From Siderastrea radians (Eukaryota > Cnidaria > Anthozoa > Scleractinia > Rhizangiidae): DNA of 64,000 bases. The DNA is taken from positions 1,736,501-1,800,500 of the forward strand of contig OZ024894.1 in assembly GCA_964017195.1 (NCBI GenBank). The letters are read 5' to 3'. The stretch's first letter is position 1, and every line of letters starts with the position of its first letter. Positions 35,600 to 48,257 of the stretch are shown here, one piece after another. The notes under the pieces were generated by a model. It was given only the letters and a program-made list of their open reading frames with translations, did no database searches and was not told the origin of the DNA. The position numbers were made by a program, and so were the translations under genes.

Positions 35600-36010
35600 C
35601 ACCTTTCACAGGATCACGGAAAAGTACCGCTCAGGAGCTTTCATTTGCATGGAGTCACACTTAACAGAAGGATTTCATCGACAGTCTTACAAGTTACAGT
35701 CATCTTATACAGCATAATAAACACAACCACAGGAAAGTAATGCTCAATAGCTTCGTTTGAGTGGTCACACTTTAATTATAAGATTTCATTCACGACAGAA
35801 GTTAGAACCATCTTGTACAGCATAACAAACAGTACCACAAGAAAGCACCGCTCAGTAGCTTTCATTTGAATGGTCACACTTTAGAATCTCATCCACAGAT
35901 TTAAAATTCAGAGCGATCTTATACAGCCTAATATACAGTTCCACGGGAAAATACTGCTCAGTAGCTTTCATTTCAATGGTCATACTTTGGGATTTCATCC
36001 ACAGGCTCAA
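35600..36010. repeat. Tandem array of a ~105-110-bp unit, about four copies
   Basis: The unit core reads GCTTTCATTTGAATGGTCAC, then ACTTTAGGATTTCATCCACAG, TTAGAACCATCTTATACAGC, ATAATAAACAGTACCACAGG and AAAGTACTGCTCAGTA. Copies start near 35630, 35740, 35848 and 35953 with moderate divergence. The same unit recurs at 42340-42700 and 60140-60830 as arrays and inside the MITEs at 7561 and 46767. Confidence 0.7.
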
Positions 36011-37429
36011 AAGCGAAAACAATATTACGTAACTCATGTTTTCACTCCGCAAAAGGAGATTTTCTTTAATTATTGATTATTGTGAGAGACACCGATGTCC
36101 CTTTGTTAATCATTTTATCACTGTTTTATGTTGACTGTTTCTTGAGAACGGTCGGGAGAAGTAGGTTTGGTCAATGCTGGATACATATTTGTAAAAAAAA
36201 AAAAGAAAGATAAGCGCCTGAGACTAAAGACTTGTTCGAAGCTGGAGGCCGCGTTTAGGGCACTGCTTACGATTTGGTCGTGTTTGGGTGCGAGTGGACA
36301 AAACACAGCATATGTTTAAATCATAAATATTTCCTTGTTCTTTCCTAAACAAATTGCAACTTCCTGCAACACGATTTAAGGACATACGGACAATTTTCTG
36401 CCTGATTAGGACGTCTGCATAACACAACATTCTTCTTTAACTGATGATAACTACGTCTCCAGCTTCTCTCGTTATTCTTCAACCCAAACCTTGGCCAGCA
36501 TCTGGTGTTTACCCTTGTCAACAACAGAAAGATATAAACGCGACAAACGCCTGTTTGGTGGGCTGATCTTAATCTCAAGGGCCACAGAGAATTTGGGCTT
36601 TTAGCTGTTTCTCAGTATTGAATAATCTTAATTGAGAATACAAAAACCCTTGACTGAAACACTCTGAAGCCACAGAGGTAGGGCAAGCCGCTAGCAAGTA
36701 GTCAATTTTGCAAGTAACGGATTGCACTGACAGAGACATTTCGGGTATATCATTTGTCAGTCTGATGCCCCGGGTCTGATGCCAGCATAGGTTTCAGTGC
36801 GAAGTAAGGAAAACTGGAGAATCTAGAAACTGGGAGAAAGACAGAACTAAGAATCAACCGCCGATTACGGGGGATTCACGGAACCACGGAACAAAGTGGA
36901 GGAGGCGAACGCTGCCGCATCTGATTCCTTTGTGAGACTTTGTTGAATGAAACTGCTCTATAAACCCATTTGGACATGAACATTCCAACAGATTATTGCA
37001 GCGCCTGATAAGACTAAAACATTGGATCCGGTCTGAGAAATCGATCAAGTTCAGTGGAGGTCAGTTTGTTTCTGGACGTGTTCTGTGTATTCCCGGGGTA
37101 CATATATTGGATTTTGTGATGACCGTCATGTGTGATAAGCTACGGTGGTGACGATTGTTAGTGTTGTGCAATGCCTGTAAAAAACGTGAGGTCACAATAT
37201 GCGAGGAAGCTTGATAACGGTTGACGCACTCTGTAATACATAGTATATTTTATTTCATATTTTGTAATAACAATTTTGATGACAAAGCTTTGCGCAAACT
37301 ATACTGATAACAAACTAAGTCATCTTCTTCATTTTGCAATAAACCGAGCTATCTTGACAACTTTGCGACAGCTTTCTTGTTATACATTTTGACGTAGTAC
37401 TCGTGTTCAAATAACTCATGAAGTGTGAT

Positions 37430-37599
37430 TCAGATATATATAGCCGCTAAGAAAACCACTCTGCTGTGGCCAGGAGGGAACAGTGTCACTGCATAAACTG
37501 AAAAGAAAATGACTTCTTGAGTATCCCAAAACACAGACCCTTTGCACATCATCACAACAATGAGCGTGATGAGGAAGTTGAACTTGAAGCGGTGAATCC
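37430..37599 (-). CDS. Possible isolated terminal exon of a membrane protein
   Basis: On the minus strand a strong acceptor (AATTTTACCCTTTCAG) precedes a 55-codon open frame ending TGA at 37430. It is hydrophobic: HRFKFNFLITLIVVMMC, then EVIFFSVYAVTLFPPGH. I do not recognise it and found no upstream exon in 37.6-42.9 kb. It may be a chance open frame or a gene relic. Confidence 0.2.
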
Positions 37600-40500
37600 C
37601 TGAAAGGGTAAAATTGCTGTAAAAAAATTGCTTGAAGGGTTAAAATTGCTTAAATCGCATCGTCATTATTTTTATTGTTTTAATTAAATCAATCACTTAT
37701 TAGTTTAGTTTAGCTAGTTGCTGTAACTTTTATTGTGTATAAATGAATGTTGTTTTTGTTGAAGGGTGGTCTATTCTTGCCCCGAGGCCAGGGGACACGC
37801 AGTTGTTTTATTCAGAGATATGGTTTTCATGGTTTTCTGTTACAATTTTCATGGCTGTCTACCTTTTTAATTTGGAATTGCTTCGAGCTAATTAACAAGG
37901 ACGTCTCTATTACAAAAGGGTACATGCAAAGGCAGAACTTTATTTTCTTTGGTTGCAAAACGATCTGTTTTATGTTTGGTATACTTAATTCATTTATGTG
38001 TTATTGTACAACATGATACAAACTGTAATATCTCTACTAGTTCCAGTAAAGCTGCCATAATACTGCAACGAGAAGCTTTCTTTTTATTCAATGTTCCTTA
38101 ATGTAATGTTAAAATGAACGTGACCACCAAACAGTCCTTTGCCATTTTCTGGAAACAGTCCATTTATAAAAGTGCCTTTAATCAAGGGAAATGACATATA
38201 GCTGGCAAGCAGAACATCCTGACAGAGAAATTGCCATTGTGTCATTATTAATTTCCATTATCGCGCGATACCATTCCTATGACCTTCTCAAGTAATTGGC
38301 TGGCCCTATCCGTTGAAGGCGTTTAACAGCGGAAATCAGTGATGATGGCTAAACATAAGTTAACATATGACCCCCAAGTTGTTCCCCAAACTTTGGAAAC
38401 GCTAGAGTTTTAATTGGCATGTGTGAAAGGCCCTGATAGACCACATTCTTTTTCTTAATAAGAACATCTAAATTTTTAGCTGAGGTCGAACCAAAAGGTA
38501 ACGTTCTAATTTTAATGCCCATTTCCTGAGGCTAGAAACGTTCTTTCTATGATAAATGTTGTCAATATTCAGACTTGGCCAGGAAACCTAAATGGCCGAG
38601 AAGGAAACAATGAAGGAAACCACACTTTATGTACACTTTACAAGACGTACCAAATAATTGGGCCTAACTGGAATACACGTACACCTTTTCAGAAGGAAGC
38701 TACGTTAAACTCTCTTGCTATTTGCGCCTCTTTACACCTGTACTTGAAAAGACTCGGACAAAATAAAGGCGTTTACTAACTCAATTTCAGTCTGGATATG
38801 TTCTTAGCATCGTCTCAAAAAGGCCCATCCAGGCCTCAGTGGGGTTCTAACTGTAAGAAAGCTGCGTTCAAGTTGAAAAAAAGTGTAAGACATTAGTAGA
38901 CGCTCCCACTTTTCGCGCGTCCGAGCACTAATTGGTTCACAATAATTTGTTAAGACTTAGTGCAACTTTCCTTGTTTCCTGTCCATTGCTTCCGGTATAC
39001 TTCATCAAAGTTTTCGGCATAGTTCCAAAAGGTCTTTCTCTTAATTGACTTAATTCTAGTATACGTGCTTCATTCAACAGAGAATGCATTGAGCTGGCTA
39101 GAATCAAATTCAGACGGAACGTGCGTGCGTGTTCCATCTGCGGATATTACCGGCCGCTATGACCCGAAAAGGCGACGACTGATTTTAAGCTGAACTACCG
39201 ATATGCGCTATGCCGTCCTGGTCCATTTACAGCTAAAATTTGAAAGGTCAAAAACCTTAATAGCAGCCAAACGTGTGTTGTTAGAAACCGGATAAATGTC
39301 ATGAGGAATTGCGCTCCAGTGATGTAGACTTGTCAACAATAAGTAGAGACTCGTTCGCGCTGTGGAACTCTTCTGTTGGAAAGTTTGCTCCCTCCCTTCT
39401 TCATCACTGACAGAATTCGGCAATGTTCCAGTACTTTCTTTTTTTTATTTTATGTTAGTGGCAGGATAGCATCTATGAAATAGCTGATGTTCGTGCCTCT
39501 TCTACAGCTAATTGTGGGTGTCGCTAGGCCTATGACCCTTTTAAATTGGTACGTGCAATAAAGCCGTTTTTAATGTCATGCATGATATTCACTTTGCGTA
39601 TGCTATTATACTTTTACTGGTTTTGATAAATCCCCCGAAAATTATACCCCGGCTGCTAAAATAATTTCTGCAGAAAGTCTACTTCACTACAGAAATTACC
39701 CATCATGTTTGTAAATGCACTTACCCAGTTATCGCTGACCTACTTTGTATTGATCGATTTCGCAAATGTGTTTTGTCCCTCGCTATACCCCCTCAAACCA
39801 TTCACAGCTTTACTGTAATTAAAGCTGGAAAGTTTACACTGTGTGCACAAGGTTATGTGCAAACGGGCTTCAAACAGCCTAATAGCCTAGAAAATTGACA
39901 CATCATTCCAGCCCCTACTGCAACCTGCATAACATTTCCAGTGGAAATATTGAAAAATGTTGTTACACTTAAGTTTGTATATCGCAAAATTCGACACTGA
40001 TTGCTATCCATCATTGGTTTTTACATTTGGAAAGCAGATGGCTTGCTAGAACCTAAGAAAGTCTAATTCTGCAAGATAACGTCAATCGTCGTCACCGAGA
40101 AACCTTCCCGGCTAGAGAATTTTCTCGCGCTCTTTTAACATTTGTTAGTCCCAGTCCCGATGAAATGAAATAGTCGGAAACTCAACTGGCAACAGTAGAC
40201 TTGTAGATTGTTACACTAGGCAACGTTCAATTCGTGCAACTTGTCTCGTGGAACTGGAAAACTTCCGTTCTACTTTTGGCTCTCATGGCGCGGAAATGGG
40301 ACCTACTTCCCTCATTGTGGCTGCGGAAAATTGCAAGAGATTTCCTTTTTCCTTTACTCAGTGTATTTCACACTAAACAAAAAGTCGAATGTGCTCGTGT
40401 TACACCGTCTTTCTGGTATCGAAAGCAACTCAACTCAACGCAACGCAACGCTATTTGTTGGATTAAAATTCCAAATAATTAGAGCTGTAAAGTTATTTTT

Positions 40501-41029
40501 TTCCGGCAAGCGGCATATCGATCTCGTCACTGGACCCTGACGCCTTCAATACTTTTCTCTGGAGGTTCCCGCGACGTGACAACAAGGAGGCAATTGTACT
40601 GCCATCAAACCTAAGACAACGTAACATTCATTTTTTGCGCCCGCAGATATTTCGAATTTTTCTCTGCCAGAGTAGTGTGTCAGCACTACCTATGCCGCCT
40701 TACCTCTTAAAAAGGAACACCTCCCTTAAGCAAACACTTGAATAAGTGGTCTCAAACCGTCCGCTTTCGGAAGGTAACGTGTAGGAGAAAAGAACAGCAA
40801 ACCGCACCTCAGAAAGGAATGAGAAAGGCTACGCTACGTCGTGCTATAAAATTCCCAGCTAGATTCGTTGATGAAAATCTGTTGTCTGGCTGTAGCTCAG
40901 TGTTTTCCCATGTAATCACGCGCCCATAAGGTTCAGTGCCTCATGTGAAAGAAAACAATGATTGTCGACCCAGATTGATGCCGTACTCTATCGATCCAAA
41001 GTTTTTTTTATCTCGACAAAACCCCCCTT

Positions 41030-41340
41030 TAACTCCAACGTCTCATTTAATAACTCGACTTGCCAAAAGTAGTTTGAATAGTTTTCTCTGCATATCTCAT
41101 TTCATAAATTTAATCTGTAATAACTCGAACTTTCGTTTGTAACCCCTCGAACAGTTTTTTCAGTTTCCCTTCGCGGTTCGACTTATCGTTAGTTCCGTCG
41201 AACATTTTGCTAACTAGAACGCAAAACTCATTTCCCCTGTTTATCTTCTTTTAACATTTTAACCCCCAGTAGCTCGAAATTTCATTAACTCGAACATTTT
41301 TGGATTTCTCTTTGGCAGATTGAGTTATCGAGATTCTGGG
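41030..41340. repeat. Degenerate repeat of AACTCGAAC motifs
   Basis: TAACTCGACTT, TAACTCGAACTTTCG, CCCTCGAACAG, GTAGCTCGAAATTTC and TAACTCGAACATTT recur irregularly over about 300 bases. It looks like a transposon end or decayed array. Confidence 0.4.
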
Positions 41341-42339
41341 GAAGTCCAGAATAATTAGCAGAAAAATTTCAATCGAAAACACTAGTCTTCTAATTATCGC
41401 GCCCTTAAAATCTGCTCTACTGTAAAATTGGATTATACTGGGTTCATTAGCGACGATTTCAAGTGTTAAGATCCTAAGAATTTGTTCTACAGGAAACGAA
41501 GAAAAAATTTTACTAGATGGTGTAAAATTGGATTAAAACTGTACTGAACTGCTTAGGAATAGAAATGCGGTCACGACGACAGGAAACTTTTAAGGAGGAA
41601 TCTGAAAATGTCCACAGCTAGCTACAAAGGTCGTACGGAGTAATTCTTTTCTTCAGCGGAATTGGATTAAAACGATACGATACGATCCGCCCCTATAGAC
41701 CGTCTAAAATTTTAGGGGGCAGACAACATGTAATCATAACCTTATCCGGTCACAGTAAAGACTCGACATCTACCGAAAAGAAGACAACCTAGCTGGGAAG
41801 TCATTTTCGCTCCTTGTGAAATTGGGTTCTGACAACGTGTGTTAAATGACAGAAATAATGACACGTGCAATAAAATTCTTTCTTTGTTACTATTTTACTC
41901 CTTTCTCCCCCATAACCCGGCTAAGTGTTGCTTAAGCCTATGGGCAAAAATCAAATTTGACGATAATTAAAGATATCGATTACCGCCTTGCCTCTGATGG
42001 AGTTCGTGATAGAAAAAAAAATCGAGACCAGTATCCTTCTATGAAGACTATAAACAGACTGATGTGACCTGTATCTTGTTTTCGATCAAATAAGTTATTG
42101 GTGAAGGATGTAAACTTTAAGCATTCCAAAAAAACACACGCAATTCATCAACTGAAGACGTAAACCGCGAAGAGATATGCTCTCCTGAAATGTCAAGTTG
42201 GAAGCATAATTAGCCAAAATTTTAGCCTCTGAAATACCATGAATGTTTCCTTTTTTTTTCTTCGGTGGTCACGTTCAAAACTGGGGAAAGAATTCTTAAA
42301 ATTCCCTTTTACTACACAGTGAGAAACAAAACCCAGTAC

Positions 42340-42700
42340 AGGAAAGTACTGTAAAATAACCTTTAATTAAATTGTCACGCTTGATGGTTTCGTTTATGGG
42401 CTCAAAAGCTAGAAGTTCTTTACCACAGGAAAGGACTACTCAATAAAGCTTTCATTCAGGAATAGGCGCACTTTAGGATTTATTCTACAGACTGACTTTT
42501 AAGTTAGAACCACGTCGTACAGCATAATAAACGGCACCAAAGGAAAGCACTAATGGCTCAATAGCTTTGGACACACTGCAGGTTTATCCCGGCTTCGTCT
42601 TAAAACTTATAGAGCCTCTTTAATTCGTACGGCATAATCATTCAGACAGTACCACAGGAAAGGACTGCTTAATAGCTTTCATTTGAAGGCCCTAAGGATT
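42340..42700. repeat. Degenerate array of the ~105-110-bp unit
   Basis: Recognisable unit pieces include ACCACAGGAAAGGACTACTC, AAGCTTTCATTCAGG, GTTAGAACCACGTCGTACAG, CATAATAAACGGCACC and AGTACCACAGGAAAGGACTG. There are about three to four diverged copies just upstream of the kinase gene. Confidence 0.6.
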
Positions 42701-42970
42701 TTTATTCATTGATCCACGTTCCGTCCAAAGTTGCTGAACTAGCCGCTACCGTAATATAAGATGACTCAATTTACGAGTGTTGTGAAACTTTATCATTGAA
42801 ATGTTGGTAAATGAATCGCTTAAAATAACTGGCATGACCCCGCCTTCTCTTCAACGCCCACGGAAATAGAAACAAGAACGCCTTATCTTGTTGTGCATTA
42901 ATTGGCTAGTTACAATATGACGTTTGACCCCAGAAATACACGGATTTTGCGACAATAAAATGGGCTTCCT

Positions 42971-45900
42971 ATGTTTTGCTTCGCAGAATTAGCAGTGAGG
43001 ATCGGAGAGCACAAGTCGTGTAGTTTTAAGTCAACTTTCAAGATGCCATCGCGACATTTCGAAAGCAGAAATTCACACATGTTCGAGAAAGAGTTCGAGA
43101 TTCAAGAACCCCTTGGTGAAGGGTCTTTTGCCAAGGTTTACAAATGCATCGAGAGAGCCACCGAAAAAACATTTGCAGTCAAAGAATTACAGAGAATTCC
43201 GAACTTTTCAGAGGTGGAAGCCAATGAGGAAGAAATTGTTATTTGGAAAGATTTGAAGCACGAGAACGTTGTTTCACTGCATAGAACATTCTCAAATAAT
43301 TCCTTCCTGTATCTCGTTTGTGAGTACATGGATGGAGGGAGTTTATTTGACGAGATAGTTGGCCAGAAAATCTACAGCGAGGAACAAGCGCGGTCCATTA
43401 TGAAACAAGTAAGTAAAAAGTAGTTAACACGTCATGATCTGTTAGTTTATTGTCTTTCTTTTCAAGAAACCGGCTAGCAAGTGTTTACGAACAACTCTTT
43501 GAAGTGTTCATGAACTGTGGTTAAGGGACGAGTTTATCACCAACAACGCGATTTGATCTCAGTTCAGAATTGGGAAATATGTTGAAATGCTTTATTTCTT
43601 ACAAATGTGAGCCGTTTTCAATACTGTTAATGAGCTGCGATTTCCTTTTAGCGTAATTTTCATCGGTTTTCTAGATTCATCCAGAAACTAACCTTGTCAG
43701 CTTTATTTCGTTTCTTTCGATGTATAAATATACTTCCGTTTTGCAGTTGTTCTTGTCCGGTGTTCTTAGAAATTTAAGGAACCGCCAGCTACCAAACACG
43801 GCGATGATGGCGATGGAAAACATTTAGGCGCACGTCACAAGATATATCATGTGACTTTTCCTACCTCTGACGTCATGAGATATTAATCATGTGAACACGA
43901 TATACGAAACTGGCAATGACAGTTAATAACGCAACTCTGATTTGCAGTGAACCGATTATACTTGTAAAAATATGACATAAATGTTAATAGAATATACTTT
44001 ATAAAATAGTGATTATTTTTTGCTAGAATAACCGTGCGCTCCGAAAGTACGAAAAAATTAATTCCGAATTGCGAAATTACTTCTAATCACTTGATGTAAA
44101 AATGTCAGATTTCCGCTATTTTGGCGTTCAAACATTTCCCAGGCGTTCTTACATTTCAAGGAAATCGGCAAAGTAACTCAGCGACGATGACGAAAGAAAC
44201 TCTCGCGTTGACATTTAAAGGGGTTATGTCACGAAGATTTTGCTATTTTAGGTCAATTCTGTGCTAAACTCATAACCTAGTGCCTTTACTCATACACAGA
44301 ATGCTCCCGTAAAACTATGAGGAAGATATCAAATAAATTTTACCAGGGAGAGCTAACCATAATAATTTCTTTGGTGATTTTTGAGAACATAGCACCCAAA
44401 AGCCAATTTTTTCAAGTTTCAATCCATTTCCATCCTTGCCATCGGTAGCAACAGAAGACGGGAAACAGTTTCAGTGCCGTAAGATAGTCTTTACTAACAA
44501 AACTAGATCATTATTTTTGGCATTCAATTGATGCCAAGACACTTTTTAGCTTTTTAAAAAGGTACTAAAATAGTGTGACATAGCCCCTTTAATACGCTTA
44601 ACAGGATAATCTCGTGACCCTCAGTCCCAGTTCCTTATGGACAGGAAATGGCCGAGGTCTGACGATTCAATGAGTTGTACGACTCTAAGAGAATTTGCTT
44701 TGAGAATGTAATATCGGCTTTACTCAAATGTTCCACTCGAAGACTTTGAGTTACTCGAGTTGAAATAAGGTTAGATGAAAAATGAGGACTGACATCGAAA
44801 GATATTTGTCAACTGAATAAAATACCTTGATCGCGGTATCGGTATCTTGATCCTTTTCGGACATTTTAAGCATTCATGAGACAACAAAAACAGAGAGTCA
44901 CAGCGCATTTACCAATCAACAGCTCTGTTCTGTCTGCTTCTTCTGGCGGGAGCGGTCAGCAAGCTGACCCTCCGTCAGTACGCAGCTAGTTATATCCACG
45001 TTAATTTGTTTATTTGGCCTCCAAGCTAGTGAGATGATTGAAAATGATTAAACTTTGAGTCCTGTTCTGCTGGTCTGTGCTGTTACGAAATCCTGTCTGA
45101 GCAATACTTTCCTGCCGTGCTGTTAAAGATGTATGAGATGGTTCCAGCTTCTGGGACTGTGAGCTGAAATCCTTAACTATGACCACTTTTTTTAATGAAA
45201 AATACTGAGTACAAGGTAGATTTAACGTCTGAGTATGTTGTGAAATCCTAAAATGTAACCAATCAACTGACAGCTACTTATCAGATCTTTCTTTGAAACT
45301 GCCGCTTCAGTTCCCCATATTTCACAAAAGAATACTTGGTCTGACCATAACTCTTCTTTTTCCCTGCAGCTTTTAAAAGCCCTAGAATACCTTCACGGAA
45401 AAAGGATTGTTCATCGCGATGTCAAAGCAGACAACCTTCTGCTCAGCAGATCAAAACACTCAGATCACGTGACCGTAAAGCTTGCCGACTTTGGTCTGGC
45501 GCGAAGACTGCCGGACAACTCTGACGTCATTAGTTGTCAGGCAGGCGGCGCGCCCCTATTTCTCGCGCCAGAGACAATTTTGGAGGATCCAATTGGACAG
45601 CCAGTGGACATGTGGGCCTGTGGTGTAATTCTGTTTATTCTTCTAGCCGGTTATCCTCCATTTTGGAGCAGTAACGACGAAAAATTATTGCTATCCATTT
45701 TGCAAGGACATTACACGATGCCTTCACCATACTGGGACAATGTGTCAAATGAAGCTAAAGATCTTGTGCGGCGATTACTTGTTGTGGAACCCAGTCAAAG
45801 ACTCAAAGCATCCGAAGCACTGAACCATCCGTGGATGCAGATGGAATCCCCGCGGTCACCAAAAAAACCTGGTCAGCGGAGAAATTTTGCAGCAGTAATT

Positions 45901-45993
45901 TGCGGCGTGCGCGCGATGCTGAAGTTTCGAAGAATGAACCTTAAAGATTATGAATTCAGAAGAGAACTGGCAGAGGCTGAAGTTCTAAGCTAA
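42971..45993 (+). CDS. CaMK-family serine/threonine protein kinase, two exons
   Basis: Exon 1 is 42971-43408 (146 codons, donor CAA/GTAAGT) and exon 2 is 45370-45993 (acceptor TTTTTCCCTGCAG). The total is 353 residues from the first ATG, or 329 if the ATG at 43043 is used. All catalytic landmarks are present: glycine loop LGEGSFAKV (48-56), AVK lysine at 71, HRDVKADN loop (161-168), DFG (186-188), APE (212-214), VDMWACGVILFILLAGYPPF, and a C-lobe ending in LNHPWM. This fits CaMKII/CaMKI-like kinases; HRDVKADN replaces the usual HRDLKPEN but keeps the catalytic Asp and Asn. The tail after the domain (RNFAAVICGVRAMLKFRRMN) is basic and amphipathic like a short autoinhibitory/calmodulin-binding segment. 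No association domain follows, unlike CaMKII. The intron carries a TTAA-flanked MITE. The start is uncertain. Confidence 0.85.
44219..44588. repeat. MITE with TTAA target duplication in the kinase intron
   Basis: Ends AGGGGTTATGTCAC and GTGTGACATAGCCCCT, flanked on both sides by TTAA (44215-44218 and 44589-44592), as in piggyBac-type non-autonomous elements. The interior is unique sequence of about 340 bases. Confidence 0.7.
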
Positions 45994-48257
45994 ATGAATC
46001 AGAACACTCCCGATAAAAATACAATCAAAAAGACATTTTATTAACCAAAGCTTACGCAAACTAATTGAAAAAAAAGTCCAATCGCAGTTCCCAAGAAAAA
46101 TCTGTCATCTCGAGTCATCTGTTCTCAAAACTCGTTTTCACCGGTTTTTCTCTTTCTATTGCTACTTCAGGTTTGAATTTAAATCCTCCAGATGCAGGGA
46201 TCTTTCACGGTTTACTTACGATGCATTAATGTACTTTAATTTATTTCGGATAGTTGCTTTGTGTAATTTTAAGGTAAAATGTGGCCATAAAGAAGAAACT
46301 TTCACATCCTATGTATGGCCCTAGAAAGGAAAAAAAAAGAAAAGCTGTTTATGTATGTAAATATGAAGCATAGAGTTGACGTTTTTTCCTCAATTTTTAC
46401 TAAACGTACAAGGGTGCATTTGCTATGTCGTTGTCGTGGTTAGATTAAACGATCGAACTTAATATTTCTCATACGATCTGGAGTGAAATGCCTGCATATA
46501 TCACTGTAGTTAGCGCCCCTAGTAACAAACGTATCTTAAAAATGCAAGGGTGATTTGCTTTAATCTGACCTTAGTGAGCTACCTAAGAGGGCAAGTTCAA
46601 CAAATTTCAAACCTAGTCCACAGTCATCAAAAAGCAACCACTTGTCTGTGATACTGAACTTCTTTTCTGTCAAAACTATTTGAAACATTTGAGATCTCTA
46701 CTTCTTCTCGGCAAACTCATTTCTTGGCAAATTGGCTAGTGATTTATGAGATTTGTCTGTATCTTTAACCCTTTAACTCCCAACTCCCAAGAGTGCCTAA
46801 AATCAAAATTCAAGACAAATTCCAAATCGCATTTTGCAAAATATATGTAAAATACTTCCACTTAAATAGCCTGCACCATGTGAAAGTACTGTTGAAGAGG
46901 TTTCATTTGAATGGTCATACCATAGGATTTCATCTACAGACTCAAAAGTTAGCACTACCTTAAATGTCCCCATAACTGAATCTGGGAGTGAAAGAGTCAA
47001 ACACAGTTCCTCCTTACAAATTCTCTGATGCTCCAATGAAACATCACACTGTTAGAGTTTCCTGTCATTATGTGTTCAGCATAATTTCAATTTTTACAAA
47101 GAAAGGATTACCTCTAAGCACAAGTACCAAACAATAGCCCCCCTTTAGGGTAAGGACAACCCAATATCTTTCTCCCCCTACCCCCCCCCCCCCAAGACAG
47201 CATGTGCTTTGCTAGACTGATTTTCTCCCACGGTCATCTGCTTTTCCCCTGGTGGTGATGGGGGAGGGGGGGGTGTTCTCCCATATACAAGCCATTATGG
47301 TTATGTGCTGCTGTGAGTGGTAGGGCTTCAACCAGTTTAGTCTGGGATAGGGTACAGAAATCAAAGAGTTCTAGTCTAGAGTGGGGTATCATTACCCTGC
47401 CGTCAGGACGGGTCTACACGTAGTAATACCCACTTTTTTCCCCTCCATTATTATTTTTTTGGGGGTGGTCACTTGCCCCAGACCTCCGGTTTTCGCTCAA
47501 CCAAACAAATACTCTTTGTGTCTTCCGCTACACAGGTTAGGGTTCGTATCTCGAGTGACCGTAATATATTTTGCACCCTAAGGAAAGGACAACAACGACG
47601 GGGTCTAATACCCCTGGGGCTTTTCTTGTTTATCAAGAAACTAGGGATTGACATTCATCAATTCTGGGAAAGGGTGAGGAATTTTGTTGTCTAGTTTAGA
47701 ATAGGGTTGCAAAATGAACTGAACATGGTCTGGTATAGGGTAAGCGTCTCAAAGTCCCAGTGGCACACGCCCACCCTTGAGCTGTTTGAGAATCAGGCTA
47801 CTGCTTGAAAGATCACACTTTTACACCAACAAGCTACTATGAACATTTCTATGCGATCTCTCCAGGTCCTCAGGTCAAAAACATAAGTCCCAAATGTTTC
47901 CTAATAACAAGCTCCTCTCAACCTTTATTCAAAAAATGACTGCTAAACTCACTAGATCCAAAGAGAAGTTTGTTACCAAAGAAGGAGCTAACAAACAACA
48001 ACAAAAACATACAAAAACAAAACAAATTAAAGAAATGAACTAAATAAAAAACAACGGGCTACTAAACAAAGTCCTTATCAAATGTGGTTCAAGGTTAAAT
48101 AGAAGCTAATACTAGGTCTCAACAAACTAAATACATGTAGGAAGTCCACATCTATACAGATCAGTCTCACAAACTGTGCTAATTGTGCTGACCTTGAGTA
48201 AAACTGGTTCAGGCCATCTCTGTTTTCTCAACTCACAGGGTTTGTTTTGTTTTCCAC
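45994..48257. other. Intergenic stretch between convergent kinase and kelch genes
   Basis: Holds the 3' flanks of both genes (minus-strand AATAAA at 47924-47929 could serve the kelch gene), a MITE at 46767-46998, C- and G-runs near 47170-47275, and repeated GGGATAGGGTA-type motifs at 47345-47740 like those of coral MITEs. No gene seen. Confidence 0.5.
46767..46998. repeat. MITE, second copy of the 7561-7774 family
   Basis: Ends AACCCTTTAACTCCCA and CTGGGAGTGAAAGAGTCAA. The interior shares AGTGCCTAAAATCAAAATTC, GTACTGTTGAAGAGGTTTC and ATAGGATTTCATCTACAGAC with the copy in the STARD10-like gene. Confidence 0.65.

Larger units (their letters stand above)
34441..42970. other. Long intergenic stretch, no convincing gene
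   Basis: 8.5 kb without a recognisable protein. It holds a ~105-110-bp repeat array (35600-36010), a stretch of repeated AACTCGAAC motifs (41030-41340), a degenerate second array (42340-42700) and one possible isolated minus-strand exon (37430-37599). Open frames such as 35322-35537, 36345-36578, 38937-39137 and 40234-40540 show no protein character. Confidence 0.5.
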
